Shown here: positions 15,691 to 25,731 of the stretch, one piece after another
How positions within the stretch are numbered: the first letter of the stretch is position 1
How the letters are laid out: every line of letters begins with the position of its first letter
DNA from: CAWBRT01 sp963819175
Lineage (GTDB): Bacteria; Acidobacteriota; Terriglobia; Terriglobales; Acidobacteriaceae
Assembly (NCBI GenBank): GCA_963819175.1
Contig: CAWFVJ010000015.1
Span: 1 to 64,000 of the forward strand
Direction: 5' to 3'
DNA: 64,000 bases
Position numbers and translations under genes: made by a program
Notes under the pieces: generated by a model
The model's input: the letters and a program-made list of their open reading frames with translations, nothing else
What the model was told of the DNA's origin: nothing
Database searches by the model: none

Positions 15691-15815
15691 GATTTCGGAG
15701 CATATACCCTAACCCCGAATTGTCCGAATTACGAAAGTAATCCTAGGCGGAATAACTCCCGGAGCGCAGCCCGGTGGTCCCGCAAGTGGTTATCCCGCAG
15801 TCAGTTAAAACGCGG

Positions 15816-17196
15816 TTAGAACTTAGTAACCTCGGTGAAATTGAAGTCGGCCACCTTCATCGCGGGCACCACCATGTCGAAAGACTCCTCGCCGCTGGCC
15901 CGCACCGGCGCACCCATGGCCACTACGTTGGAGAGCATGTGCAGCAGACTCTCGTTGAACCGGAAGTTCAGGATTCCGTTGCCGATGGCGCCGTCTTCCA
16001 CCAGGAAGGTCCCGTCGCGTGTCATGCCAGTCAGGATCTTCTCGTACGGGTCGACCTCGCGGATGTACCACAGCCGCGTGATGTAGACCGCGCGCTCGGT
16101 CTCGCTCACCATTTGCTCGAGCGTCCTGGTTGCTCCTGGCACCTCGAACACAATGTTCATCGGGGCCTCGCCCATCTCGTTTGGCAGCGGGAAGCCGTGG
16201 CCGGTGGGCCTAACCGTTCCCAGTTGCGCGGCGAATGGCGTAGCGGCGAGCTGCCGCGCGGTTCCGCGAGCGTATACCAGATTCTTGATGACACCGTTCT
16301 TTACCAGCTCCACCCGTGTGCGGCGCACCCCTTCGCCGTCAAAGGCCGGACCCGATTGCAAGGGGTGATAGACATCGTCGGCGATCGTAATGTTTTCGCC
16401 GAAAATCCTTTGCCCGATCCGGTTGTTCAGGAACGAACGCTGGTCGAGCAGCGCCATGCCTCCAAAATCCCAGAACATGAAGCCCACCAGGTCGAGCACC
16501 GCCGCCGGTTCCAGGATTACGGTGTGCTTGCCTGCGGCCAGTTCCTTCGGATTTGCCGAACGCTTCGCTTTCTCGGCCGCCTTCTCCGCCAGCCGGAGCG
16601 CATCGATCTCGCCGCTATCGGGCGAATTACTCTTCTGCCAGCCGGAAGAGTTCCCCGCTATCATCGTTACCGAGGCCTCGGCCAGCGTCTGCGAGTGGTA
16701 GAGGTCGACCCCTCGCGAGTTCATCAGCGCTTCCATCTGCTCCGAGACGGCGAAGGTGCCCGCCGCAGTCAACCCCTCGCGCTTGGCCACCGCGACCATC
16801 CCGGCAACGGTTTCGGCACGCTGTCCCGGATCGACGGCCGCGGTACGCGCCACATGGCGGTTCGGGGCCGGACCACCGCCTGTCTCCTCCGGCGTGGGTA
16901 GCGGAAGCAGGTCGGGATCGGGTTGCTGCACCTTGGCGAACGACTCTACCTGCTCAACCAGACGCCTCAGGCTCGCGTCATCAAAGCGGTTGGTGCTCGC
17001 CCGCGCCGTGCGTCCGTCGAAAATCACGCGCAGGGAGGCGTCATAGTTTTCCTCGGCCACGTTCTGAGTGATGGCGTTGTTGGCAAAACGGGTAAGCGCG
17101 CTGCGCCCGCCGCTCACGATCAACTCCACCTCATCAGCGGAGGAAAGCTTGCGAATGCGCTCGAAAATCTCGCGAGCCCTGTCTCTGATTCAGCAT
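15816..17196 (-). CDS. pmbA: TldD/PmbA-family protease subunit (PmbA), frameshift near start
   Basis: Homologue of PmbA/TldE, the non-catalytic partner of TldD in a heterodimeric peptidase that processes modified peptides and antitoxins. It is collinear with the family: ELIVSGGRSALTRFANNAI, ANNAITQNVAEENYDASLRV, then YITRLWYIREVDPYEKILTG and DGTFLVEDGAIGNGILN. The natural start appears to be ATG 17196, preceded by AGGAAGGAA and giving MLNQRQ. The next residues AREIFERIRKLSSADEVEL then need a one-base shift, explained by GGG for GG at 17177-17179. The long frame therefore seems to begin at 17129. It lies downstream of tldD on the same strand. The repaired length is about 459 aa. Confidence 0.85.
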
Positions 17197-17248
17197 CGTG
17201 CCGTTCCTTCCTGCCTTGTCGCTCCACCCGCCCTTGCTCCCCCTGGTG

Positions 17249-17281
17249 CCCCACGTTCGCCAGCTTTCGGCTAACGTGGGG
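17249..17281. repeat. Dispersed hairpin repeat, family C copy 1
   Basis: CCCCACGTT (17249-17257) pairs with AACGTGGGG (17273-17281), and the loop holds a smaller AGC/GCT stem. It lies between tldD and pmbA. Relatives with the same two-stem plan are at 41713-41752, 60062-60097 and 62951-62986. There is no T-run, so it is not a standard terminator. Confidence 0.7.
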
Positions 17282-17329
17282 TAGTTCGCCTACTCTCCCG
17301 CTTTGACGCGGTATCGTAGTTGTCGGCGA

Positions 17330-18796
17330 TTACTGCCCCTTATATGCCGAGCCCACCTGCACGTTGCGGAAGCGCGCCGGAGAAGCGCCGTGCCCGGTTC
17401 CCATCACCTGTTGCGGCTGCCCTTTGCCGCAGTTCGGCGTGCCCCACAGGGTCCACTGGTCGCGCGAGCACAAGCCGTCCAGCGAGTTCCAAAACTCGGT
17501 GGTGATCCCCGAATACGAAGGATTCTTTATCATCCTCCCGAGCTTGCCGCCTTTGATCTCCCACCCGATTTCGCAGCCGAACTGGAAGTTGTAGCGCTTG
17601 TCGTCGATCGACCATGAGCGGTTCGTCTGCATGAAGATGCCGTCGTCGGTCTGTGCGATCAACTCATCGAGCGTCAACGGGCGCTCGCCCGGCAGCAGGC
17701 TGATATTTGTCATGCGTACGATGGGCACGCGATTCCAGCTTTCGGCGCGCAGGTTGCCGCCGCTGCGCGCGCGCCCAATCATGGCCGCCGTGTCGCGAGA
17801 TGAGAGATACCCGGTGAACTGCCCTTTCTGGATGATGGGCACGCACTGCGCCTGCACCCCTTCATCGTCGTAGGCGAACGTGCCCAACCCAGGCCCATGC
17901 GCTTCCGTCGCATCGGCCACCACGTTCACCAGGTCGCTGCCGTAGCGCAGGTGGTTCAGCTTGTCGAGGGTTAGAAACGAAGTTCCGGCAAAGTTCGCTT
18001 CCATGCCGAGCACGCGGTCGAGTTCAATCGGATGGCCTATCGATTCGTGAATCTGCAATCCCATCTGCGAAGAATCCAGCACCAGCGTCAGGCGTCCCTG
18101 CGGACACTTTGCCGCCTGGTGCAGTGCCACGCACTCTTCGCCAATGCGTCGCGCGTTCTCCACCAGCTTCAATTCTTCGATCAGCTCGTACCCCTTGTTC
18201 TGCCACTGTCCGCCAAACGAGTTCGGATACGAGCGCTTTTGTATCTCGGTGCCGGCAAATGCATAGGCGGCATAACCCGCCCCGGTTGTGAAGCGCGTCT
18301 GGCGAATATCGGAACCCTCGGTGTTGTAGAACCACTGCTCGCAACGGCGAAAGTTGAGGCTCGTCTCGGCCAGCGTTACGCCCTGGACGCCGCGCAGGGC
18401 CGCGTCAATGCTCATCAGCAACTGGAGGTTGTCGTCTACAGACGTCGTGAACGGGTCGATTTTGCAAGGCGAACTCCATTCAGCCTTCGCCGGTTTTTCC
18501 GCAACCAGTTGCAGCGGGTGTTCCTTCACCCGCGCCGAAGCTTTGGCAATGGCTACGGCTTCGGCGGCGCACCGCTCGACCCCCTCCTGCGTCAGATCCT
18601 CGGTGGCGGCGAAGCCCCAAGCGCCATCGGCGATCACCCGGATCCCGGCTCCCATCGATTCAAAGCTGGAGGCCGTCGCGATCTTTCCGTTCTTTGTCGC
18701 CAGTGCCCGGTCGCGCTCTTCGACCACCCGCGCCTCGGCGTGGCTGGCCCCCCGCGCCTGCGCCGTCCCTAGTGCCCACTCAGCAAGCTGTTTCAT
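17330..18796 (-). CDS. tldD: TldD metalloprotease subunit
   Basis: Catalytic subunit of the TldD/TldE peptidase, 488 aa. The zinc-binding HExxxH motif is visible as HESIGHPIE near residue 250, and the C-terminal half has the family sequences GGNLRAESWNRVPIVRMTN and TDDGIFMQTNRSWSIDD. ATG 18796 is preferred because AGGTG lies just upstream; a GTG two codons earlier is possible. It is the first gene of the tldD-pmbA pair, separated from pmbA by about 130 bp holding a hairpin repeat. It is cytoplasmic, with no signal peptide, and intact over its whole length. Confidence 0.92.
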   Translation of the reverse strand: MKQLAEWALGTAQARGASHAEARVVEERDRALATKNGKIATASSFESMGAGIRVIADGAWGFAATEDLTQEGVERCAAEAVAIAKASARVKEHPLQLVAEKPAKAEWSSPCKIDPFTTSVDDNLQLLMSIDAALRGVQGVTLAETSLNFRRCEQWFYNTEGSDIRQTRFTTGAGYAAYAFAGTEIQKRSYPNSFGGQWQNKGYELIEELKLVENARRIGEECVALHQAAKCPQGRLTLVLDSSQMGLQIHESIGHPIELDRVLGMEANFAGTSFLTLDKLNHLRYGSDLVNVVADATEAHGPGLGTFAYDDEGVQAQCVPIIQKGQFTGYLSSRDTAAMIGRARSGGNLRAESWNRVPIVRMTNISLLPGERPLTLDELIAQTDDGIFMQTNRSWSIDDKRYNFQFGCEIGWEIKGGKLGRMIKNPSYSGITTEFWNSLDGLCSRDQWTLWGTPNCGKGQPQQVMGTGHGASPARFRNVQVGSAYKGQ

Positions 18797-19294
18797 GCTC
18801 ACCTCGAACCGATGATGATAACAAGTTCGGGCCGCTTCCGGCTGCCGGCTCCCATTCTGCTGCTGAACTCACAGCTTTGAACTAAGCAAAACAGACGCCG
18901 TGTTACGGTTGCCGCCCGGGCGGGAGTCAGGTGATCGGTTTATTCCGACCACGCCCTTCAACGGTTAGGATGTACTTGATCTGGTCTGGATTGTCCGCGA
19001 AAGGTCCTGTGTGAATCTGCCAACCAACGTGCCGTATTTTGTTCACAAAACCGCTCGCAACGGGATTATTCTTTCCACCTGCCTGCTGTGCGCCAGGGTC
19101 ATGGGCAGTCCTACGGTTTCAAATCTGAAGATCGCGGAGCAATCCCACAATTGCATCGGGGAACTCTCGATGTCCATACGCACGCAAGCCTGAAGTCTCA
19201 GGAAAGCTCCTTTCCGCCGGCTGTTTCCGCTCCCGATCCGCTTGGAATTCCCTTGCTGCATACCTGTGCTACATGCACCAGCATCCGCCCCACC
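18797..19294. other. Intergenic region, no gene seen
   Basis: About 500 bp upstream of tldD and downstream of the PEP-CTERM gene. No conserved reading frame was found in any of the six frames. It probably holds the tldD promoter, but no clear -35/-10 pair stands out. Confidence 0.4.
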
Positions 19295-19322
19295 ACAAAA
19301 AAGGGCGCTCCGAAGAGCGCCC
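19295..19322 (-). terminator. Rho-independent terminator of the PEP-CTERM gene
   Basis: GGGCGCTC (19303-19310) and GAGCGCCC (19315-19322) form a perfect stem with loop CGAA, followed on the minus strand by six T residues. It lies about 30 bp past the stop codon of the PEP-CTERM protein gene. Confidence 0.85.
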
Positions 19323-19349
19323 GAGGAGGGTGCTAGTCGATGCGTCGAG

Positions 19350-20087
19350 CTAAAGCCTGAATCTCCTGCGTACGATGCCTGCCAGGCTTACGAGGCCTGT
19401 GCCGAGCAGCGCTAAACTGCCCGGTTCCGGCACCGGAGCAGGACCGACGAATTCCTGGGGTATTGGGTAACCGCTCACCGGATTGGTGACGTTACCATCA
19501 GGTACGTAAATCGCAAGGGTATTGTCGCCCGCTGGCAGCGTGGGAGTGCAGGTGCTTGAGCCGATTGACCGCCACAAACGCTGGTTTGTGCCTGCGCGAT
19601 CCAACTGGCGCAGGTGCTGCCAGTGCCACACGTCGACGACTCAGCAGTTGTATCGAAAAGATCTGCCACATGGCGTCGTTTATGGCAGTGGCTGCCGCAG
19701 TTCCCGAGTTCGCCGGGAGTTGCAGTTGCAAAAAGAGGTATGCCTGCATGTTAATATATGGCGAGAACGTTGGTACTATAGAGAGGGATTTGCCGGCCAT
19801 TTGAACCACCAAACAGGGTTTGCGATAAGTTGGCGGCAATGCTGCTCATCGGTATTACGGTCGCCGTCCAGCTCTCGCCGTCTTGGATCTCGTAGGGATC
19901 GTGTCGCAGGCCATGGCTACGGAGCTGGTAACGCCATTCCTCACCTCCGTCATATTGTACGGATAGACGGTCTCCCCATCCCACTCGGGCCAGTCGCGTC
20001 TACAAACTTGAGCGTGACGGTATCTGCCATCGTCGCTACCGAGGTGGACAGGAGCCCCAAGACAAGCAACAATATCCATTTACGCAT
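19350..20087 (-). pseudogene. PEP-CTERM surface protein, multiple frameshifts
   Basis: A secreted protein that can be read only by changing frame about five times (near 19975, 19895, 19760, 19660 and 19565). It begins MRKWILLLVLGLLSTSVATM, a signal peptide at ATG 20087 with GAGAGGGA upstream. Recognisable stretches follow: ETVYPYNMTEVRNGVTSS, QDGESWTATVIPMSSIAANL, QAYLFLQLQLPANSGTAAAT and SSTCGTGSTCASWIAQAQ. It ends with the sorting signal PVPEPGSLALLGTGLVSLAG plus an Arg-rich tail, recognised by exosortase. The function of the mature protein is unknown. Five shifts in 740 bp with no nonsense change suggests poor local sequence quality, though a true pseudogene cannot be excluded. Confidence 0.75.
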
Positions 20088-20492
20088 TTCGCATCCCTCT
20101 CTCTTGAATATCTTGAAAGTCTGCACGCCGGTAATAGTGCATGCGGACTGCCACCTTGCGCCAAAAATCAAGTGACAGAAAACAAGGCAGATAACGCTAA
20201 CGTGCTACTCCGAAAACAGAGTTGTTGCACCATTTGGGAAAACTATTTCCACCCGAGGGGCATTGGCCTTTAGTAATTAGTAACTAATCCCCAGGGCGTA
20301 AGCGTCGTGCGGATTCGCAACAAAAAGATTCCTCGAGGTTTGGTACTTGAAGGCAGGGCCGAGCCGTGCGATAAGCGGATAATCCATCATCGCCGGCTAT
20401 CAATTTTTCGCCTGCATCAGATAAGCTGCTGGGCAGGAGTGAGGCGGCGCCGGGTAGCCGAGAACGGTGATAGGGCAACACAAGGACAAACG
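20088..20492. other. Divergent intergenic region
   Basis: About 400 bp between the divergent PEP-CTERM and CAP-domain genes. It must hold both promoters. No reading frame or regulatory motif could be supported. Confidence 0.35.
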
Positions 20493-21307
20493 GTGAAGCG
20501 TATTCTTTCACGGGCGATGCTGCTTTTATGCGTGCTATCGATTGCGCTGTGCGCTTCCGGTCAAAGCGTCGGCATTTGGGACGCAGCCTCCGAGCAGGAG
20601 ATGCTTCGCCTTCTGAATCAAGAGCGGACGCGAAGAGGGTTACGACCGCTTCAGATGGAGCCGCAACTCGTTACCGTGGCTCGGCGGCACTCGCAACGAA
20701 TGGCGGAGCAAGGCGCACTATCGCACCAGTTTCGCGGCGAGCCCGATTTGAACGCGCGGCTCGCGCCCACCGACATGCATTTCAATGCAAGCGGCGAAAA
20801 CGTGGCCGTGAACACGTCGGCAGCCGATGCGCATAAGGCGTCTGATGGGTTCGCCGCCTCACCGCGAGAACATTCTGAACCCGAGGTACAACATCGATTG
20901 GAATCGGCGTGTTGCGCGCCGGGCAGCAGGTCTGGGTGACGCAGGATTTCGTCGAGCGTCTTCCCAAAATTTCAGCGGCCGAGGCGGAAGCGCGAATTGC
21001 GCGTCAGTTTAACGACCTGCGCCGGAGTGCTCGAAGCCGCACGCTGCGGGTGATTGCAAACCCCAGGCTGCGCGACCTGGCCTGCCAGATGGCACGGCGT
21101 GATTCGATCAGTCCGGCCCCAGCCGGCGCGCTGCGGGATGTGGCGCGGGTGGTGACCTTCACCATGGCAGACCTCGCGCAAATGCCCACTTATTTGCAGG
21201 ATATGAAGACGTTACCCGCCAGCGGATTCTCCGTGGGTGCCTGTTATGCATCCAGTCGCACTTACTCGCTTCCGGTGTACTGGATCATCGTCGCCACATA
21301 TTTCTAG
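20493..21307 (+). CDS. Secreted CAP/SCP-domain protein, two frameshifts
   Basis: CAP-superfamily (SCP/PR-1-like) protein. GTG 20493, with AAGGA seven bases upstream, opens a signal peptide (RILSRAMLLLCVLSIALCAS). The CAP domain follows: MLRLLNQERTRRGLRPLQME, ARRHSQRMAEQGALSHQF and GENVAV. The conserved GSPPHRENILNPRYN is one frame over and SIGIGVLRAGQQVWVTQDFV another, so two single-base shifts are needed near 20840 and 20895. The C-terminal 120 residues (ARIARQFNDLRRSARSRTLR and following) form an extra region of unknown role. Bacterial CAP proteins are extracellular; their activity is poorly defined. The gene converges with pilT. Confidence 0.8.
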
Positions 21308-21336
21308 ACCGCGATGAGCGCCGCCGTGACGCTGAA

Positions 21337-22449
21337 TTACAAAATGCCCGTCATCTGGTCGCGCGTCGAATCGGTCGTGCTGCTAATGCCCGCGACCCTG
21401 AGTTTGAAGTCATCTGGATTCGATGCGTTCTCCAGCGCGGTTTCCATCGAGATGAAGCCGTTCTTGAGCAATTGAAAGAGCGACTGATCAAATGTCTGCA
21501 TGCCATATTGCGATCCGCCCTGGGCAATCAAATCGCGTATCTGGGCGGTCTTCTCCGGCACGTTAATGCATTCGCGAATGAAAGCGGTGCTCATCATCAC
21601 TTCGATTGCGGGAACGCGGCCGGGTCCGTCGGAACGCTTCACCAGGCGTTGGCTGACAATGGCACGCAAGGTCGCCGACAGTTGCAGGCGTATCTGTTTC
21701 TGCTCCAGGGGCGGGAAGACGGCGATGATGCGGTTAATGGTCTCGACTGCGTCCAGTGTGTGCAGCGTGGAGAAAACCATGTGTCCGGTTTCAGCCGCGT
21801 GCAGTGCCGTGACGATGGTTTCCAGGTCGCGCATTTCGCCCACCAGGATGACATCGGGGTCCTGACGAAGACTTCCGCGAAGGGCGGCGGCGAACGACGA
21901 CGTATCGACCTCGACTTCACGCTGGTTGACGAAGCCCTTTTTGTCGCGATGCAGGAACTCGATCGGGTCTTCGATGGTGATAATGTGCTCGGCGCGGCTG
22001 GAGTTGATGCGATCGATCATGGACGCCAGCGTCGTGGACTTGCCGGAGCCGGTGATGCCGGTGACCAGCACCAGCCCGCGCGACTCATCGCATATTCTGT
22101 CGACGACCGGCGGCAAGTTCAGCTCGTCCAGCGAGCGTATTTTCGTTGGAATGGCGCGCATAACGATTCCAACGTTGCCGCGCTGCTGGAAGATGTTGAC
22201 GCGGAAGCGGCCGATACCGGCGACCCCGTAGGCCATGTCCAGCTCGGTCGTCTCCTTCAGTTTCTGCTTCTGCCGATTGGTCATCATGCTGAAAGCCATG
22301 TTCAGCATGTCTTCCGGGTTGATGCGTGCAAACTCGGTTAAGGGCACGAGGTCGCCGTCAATCCGCAGATGAGGATAATTGCCGACCTTCAGGTGCAGGT
22401 CAGAGGCTTTCCTCTCCATTACGATCGCAAGCAGGTCGTCAATATTCAT
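21337..22449 (-). CDS. pilT: Twitching motility ATPase PilT
   Basis: Type IV pilus retraction ATPase of 370 aa, full length. It hydrolyses ATP as a hexamer at the cytoplasmic base of the pilus to depolymerise pilin. The N-terminal MERKASDLHLKVGNYPHLRI is typical. Walker A is GITGSGKSTTLAS, the Asp box is NSSRAEHIITIEDPIEF, and Walker B and the AIRAGE-like helicase box appear as DPDVILVGEMRDLETIVTAL. The His box is GHMVFSTLHT. No other pil genes are adjacent. An MglA-type GTPase elsewhere in the window is a plausible polarity partner. Confidence 0.95.
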   Translation of the reverse strand: MNIDDLLAIVMERKASDLHLKVGNYPHLRIDGDLVPLTEFARINPEDMLNMAFSMMTNRQKQKLKETTELDMAYGVAGIGRFRVNIFQQRGNVGIVMRAIPTKIRSLDELNLPPVVDRICDESRGLVLVTGITGSGKSTTLASMIDRINSSRAEHIITIEDPIEFLHRDKKGFVNQREVEVDTSSFAAALRGSLRQDPDVILVGEMRDLETIVTALHAAETGHMVFSTLHTLDAVETINRIIAVFPPLEQKQIRLQLSATLRAIVSQRLVKRSDGPGRVPAIEVMMSTAFIRECINVPEKTAQIRDLIAQGGSQYGMQTFDQSLFQLLKNGFISMETALENASNPDDFKLRVAGISSTTDSTRDQMTGIL

Positions 22450-22523
22450 GAGGTGTCGCCGGAAACTTCGCCGAAAGTAGCACGTTCACCATGCGATTGG
22501 CAATCCAACAGCTCGCGGAAAAG

Positions 22524-22550
22524 AATTGGGACGCCGCCAGCGTCCCAATT
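22524..22550 (-). terminator. Hairpin downstream of ilvE
   Basis: AATTGGGACGC (22524-22534) and GCGTCCCAATT (22540-22550) make an 11-bp perfect stem with a five-base loop, about 45 bp past the ilvE stop. On the minus strand a short T-rich stretch follows. It probably ends ilvE transcription. Confidence 0.6.
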
Positions 22551-22595
22551 ACCTTCGAAATAGAACTTCCGTGAGGCCAGTCTGGCCGCAGCCTC

Positions 22596-23534
22596 TCAGG
22601 CGCCTACGGTTTGCTTCACCGGGACCGCGGTAAACCACTTGTGGCGATCCGGCAGAGTCCCCTCGACGATGCCGAAGAACTCGTTCTTGATGCGGCGCGT
22701 GATGGGACCGATTTTTCCATCGCTGACTCGAATCTTATCAACCGATCGAATCGGCGTGACCTCGGCGGCGGTGCCCGTGAAAAATACCTCGTCGGCGATG
22801 TAGAGCATCTCGCGCGGGATCATTTGCTCCACGACTTCTATGCCCAGATCTTTCGCGATCTGGATCACCGAAGCGCGGGTGATTCCCGGCAGCACGGAGT
22901 TGCCGGTCGGCGGCGTCCACAGCCTGCCTTGGCGCACGAGAAAGAGGTTCTCGCCCGAACCTTCACTGACGTAGCCGGTAGCGTCGAGGGCGATGCCTTC
23001 GGTATAGCCGTTGGTAATCGCCTCCATCTTCATCAGTTGGGAGTTCATGTAGTTGGCGGCCGCCTTCGCCATCGCTGGCAGCGTGTTAGGAGCCAACCGC
23101 GTCCAGGAGGAGACGCACACGTCAACCCCTTCGTCGCCTGTCGCCAGGTATTTACCCCACGGGAAGTTGGCGATATAAACGTCGATCGGAGTGGCGAGCG
23201 GATTGACCCCGATCTCTCCGTAACCGCGGAAGACGATCGGCCGGATGTAGCATGGCCATGCTCCGTTGACGCGAATGACCTCTGCCGTCGCGTCAACCAG
23301 TTGCTGGCGCGAGTAGGGGACTTCCATGCGATAAATCTTGCCGGAGTCGAGCAGGCGCTGCATGTGTTCTTCGGCCCGGAAGATCGCCGGCCCGGAGGGC
23401 AGTTTGTAGCAGCGCACTCCCTCGAACACCGCGCTTCCGTAATGAACGACGTGCGACATCACGTGGATCGTCGCCTCGTCCCAAGCAATCAGTTTGCCAT
23501 TGCGCCAAATTTTTTCCGTCTTCTGAATAGGCAT
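22596..23534 (-). CDS. ilvE: Branched-chain amino acid aminotransferase
   Basis: PLP-dependent fold-type IV aminotransferase of 312 aa that interconverts Val, Leu and Ile with their 2-oxo acids. The family pattern is clear: HVVHYGSAVFEGVRCY, then GEIGVNPLATPIDVYIANFP, the presumed PLP lysine in AMAKAAANYMNS and GYVSEGSGENLFLVRQG. AGGAG precedes ATG 23534. It stands alone but fits with the branched-chain acyl-CoA breakdown cluster 20 kb downstream, for which it would supply 2-oxo acids. Confidence 0.93.
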   Translation of the reverse strand: MPIQKTEKIWRNGKLIAWDEATIHVMSHVVHYGSAVFEGVRCYKLPSGPAIFRAEEHMQRLLDSGKIYRMEVPYSRQQLVDATAEVIRVNGAWPCYIRPIVFRGYGEIGVNPLATPIDVYIANFPWGKYLATGDEGVDVCVSSWTRLAPNTLPAMAKAAANYMNSQLMKMEAITNGYTEGIALDATGYVSEGSGENLFLVRQGRLWTPPTGNSVLPGITRASVIQIAKDLGIEVVEQMIPREMLYIADEVFFTGTAAEVTPIRSVDKIRVSDGKIGPITRRIKNEFFGIVEGTLPDRHKWFTAVPVKQTVGA

Positions 23535-24168
23535 CAGCACTCCTAAGAGTTATAAAGTAAGGGCTACCCGCGCCTGCCGAACTCGATCCCGGCAGCCAGC
23601 CTGATGGGAGCTTGCGTAATTCCAGATTATAGATGAGAAAACCCAAAAGCTGCACTTCCATCGAGGTGCGCAAGAGTTCGCAAGATGGCGACTGCATTTC
23701 ATAATTGCGATGTTGGTCTTGCCAAAGAGTTACAGCTCAGGCGAGATGCTTGTGCTGCAAGCAGTTCTACTGGAACCGTCGTTTATTGCCAGTTACTAAA
23801 AAGACAACGAAATTGAAAGTGTGTTAGTGTCTTTTGTCTTAATATAGGTATCTACACTTGGGTTCACTTCAAATCCAGCGGAAGCGCTCACGAAAGCTGG
23901 TCCGAGTTACGCGCGGTCCCCTGGGCGGAAATGTTTCGTCGGGATTTGTTGGAAATCCGCGTTGCCTCGGAAATTTCCGCAGCATCGTTGGTGCTAAATG
24001 AGCATCTAAGGTATGCAGAAGATGGTTAGTGGGGATGGGTGGTACTTGGCGTGAGGGCGTTTTGCTTTGGAACCTTCAGCCAACTCAGCGGTAATATTTT
24101 TCCATCTGAACGGAAGTCTCAGTCCTGAGGGATAGGCCCCGGACACGAGGTGAGCAGGGCCACACATC
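23535..24168. other. Long divergent intergenic region
   Basis: About 630 bp between ilvE and the AAA+ gene, with lower GC than its surroundings around 23,760-23,870. It holds the two divergent promoters. I saw no T-box or leader-peptide pattern in front of ilvE and no conserved frame. Confidence 0.35.
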
Positions 24169-25341
24169 ATGAAAACTGGACTCAACGCCACACTGGATCC
24201 GTCGCGCCGCAGCACTGACGCAAAGGAATTTGAGGCCGCTCTTCGCCGCCGTATCGTTGGCCAAGATACCGCGGTTGAAAAAGTCACCGAGATCTACCAG
24301 ATGTTCCTGGCGGGACTGAATGCTCCGGGGCGTCCGGTGGGGAACCTGATCTTCCTCGGGCCGACCGGTTCGGGCAAGACCCGGGTGGTCGAGGCCGTTG
24401 CCGAAGCTTTGTTCGGCGATGCTCGCGCCGTGATCAAGATCGACTGCGCCGAGTTCCAGCATTCGCACGAGATTGCCAAGCTGATTGGTTCGCCGCCGGG
24501 GTACCTGGGGCACCGCGAAACCCATCCGCTGCTGACTCAGGAAGCGCTGAACCAGTGGCACACGGAGAAGCTGAAGCTCTCGATCCTGTTGTTTGACGAA
24601 ATCGAGAAGGCTTCCGACGCCCTGTGGCAACTGCTTCTCGGCATTCTCGACAAAGCCTCGCTCACGCTTGGCGACAACCGTCGTGTGGATCTCTCGCAGT
24701 GTCTGATCGTAATGACCTCCAACCTCGGCGCCGGTGAAATGAATGAGTTGATCGAGGGCGCCATGGGGTTTTCCACCGGCCCCGCCAAGCTCGACGGCAA
24801 GCTGGACGAGAAGATGAATCGCACCGCGGTCGACGCCGCCCGGCGCAAGTTCTCGCCCGAGTTCATGAACCGCATCGACAAGGTCGTGGTCTTCAAAACC
24901 TTGCGGGTCGAGCATCTGGAGAAGATTCTGGAGATCGAACTGGGCATGGTGCAGCAGCGCATTCTGCAAGCCACGGGAAATAACCAGTTCGTCTTCAGTT
25001 GCACTCCGACGGTCAAGAACTACCTTCTGAAGGAAGGCACGGACCCCAAGTACGGCGCACGGCATCTCAAGCGCGCTATCGAGCGGTGCATCGTTTTCCC
25101 GCTGGCCAACCTGGTTGCCACCAGTCAGGTGAAGCTTGGCGACTTCATCCGGATCGACATGGATTCGGCCGGCGAAATGACTTTTGTCAAAGAAGCAGAG
25201 GGAGCCTTGGTTCCTGTGCTGCTGGAGAAATACGGACCGGAGTTTGCCGCCGGCGCAGCCGCGACGCGTTCTGGCCGCACCGTGAGCAGCACCAACCGCA
25301 AGGAAATAGGCGCCAATAATTCGCTTCTGGATCACAAGTAA
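24169..25341 (+). CDS. Single-domain Clp/ClpB-C-type AAA+ ATPase
   Basis: AAA+ ATPase of 390 aa corresponding to the second (D2) nucleotide-binding domain of ClpA/ClpB. Walker A is FLGPTGSGKTRVVEAV, the pore loop region is GSPPGYLGH, Walker B is ILLFDEIEKASDALW, sensor 1 is IVMTSNLGAGEM, the Arg finger segment is FSPEFMNRIDKVVVF and sensor 2 lies in PKYGARHLKRAIERC. The N-domain, D1 and coiled-coil middle domain of ClpB are absent, so it is not a disaggregase of normal build. No IGF/L loop for ClpP was seen. It probably unfolds or remodels proteins alone or with an unknown partner. A strong terminator follows. Confidence 0.85.
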   Translation: MKTGLNATLDPSRRSTDAKEFEAALRRRIVGQDTAVEKVTEIYQMFLAGLNAPGRPVGNLIFLGPTGSGKTRVVEAVAEALFGDARAVIKIDCAEFQHSHEIAKLIGSPPGYLGHRETHPLLTQEALNQWHTEKLKLSILLFDEIEKASDALWQLLLGILDKASLTLGDNRRVDLSQCLIVMTSNLGAGEMNELIEGAMGFSTGPAKLDGKLDEKMNRTAVDAARRKFSPEFMNRIDKVVVFKTLRVEHLEKILEIELGMVQQRILQATGNNQFVFSCTPTVKNYLLKEGTDPKYGARHLKRAIERCIVFPLANLVATSQVKLGDFIRIDMDSAGEMTFVKEAEGALVPVLLEKYGPEFAAGAAATRSGRTVSSTNRKEIGANNSLLDHK

Positions 25342-25360
25342 AACTTCCCCCCTAATTGGC

Positions 25361-25388
25361 AGGAGTGCCGCGAGGCACTCCTTTTTTT
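25361..25388 (+). terminator. Rho-independent terminator of the AAA+ gene
   Basis: AGGAGTGCC and GGCACTCCT form a perfect nine-pair stem with loop GCGA, followed by seven T residues, 20 bp after the AAA+ stop codon. Confidence 0.95.
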
Positions 25389-25543
25389 GCTTTGCTGTTT
25401 GCCTGTCGGTTCTCAATCCGCCGGTTCCTGCCAACGTCGGCATCCGAATTGATATCATCTCTTTCAGTGTCACGCGGAGAATGCAGCGAATTCCGCCGGC
25501 TATATCAGTTCCATGGTTGGTGTATCCCATTGTTCAAAAAAGG

Positions 25544-25731
25544 CGTCATCCCGACCGAAGCGAAGCGGAGTGGAGGGATCTTGTGCTCCTACAGCAAAAA
25601 GAACACACAAGATTCCTCGACTCGCGAGCGGGATAGCGGTGTGCTATTTTTCGCATCGCTCGTGTGCGCATTGCGGCGGCACAGCTTAAGTGCTATCAAG
25701 GCAAGGCGTCGCTCACTCGGAATGACGTTCA
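25544..25731. repeat. Dispersed repeat family A, inverted pair without a gene
   Basis: Inverted arms of the GTCATCC...GAAGCGAAG...GGGATCTTGTG type. The left arm is at 25544-25585. The matching right-hand material (CACAAGATTCCTCGACTCGC at 25604-25623 and CGCTCACTCGGAATGACG near 25710-25727) is interrupted. It lies directly upstream of the M48 peptidase, and the ATG of that gene (25722) falls in the right arm. It looks like a non-autonomous relative of the unit at 42779-43241. Confidence 0.65.

Noticed and set aside
18032..18772. Open frame antisense to tldD
   Set aside because: Shadow of the conserved tldD gene.
21472..22341. 289-aa frame antisense to pilT
   Set aside because: PilT on the other strand is unmistakable; antisense frame shows no domain.
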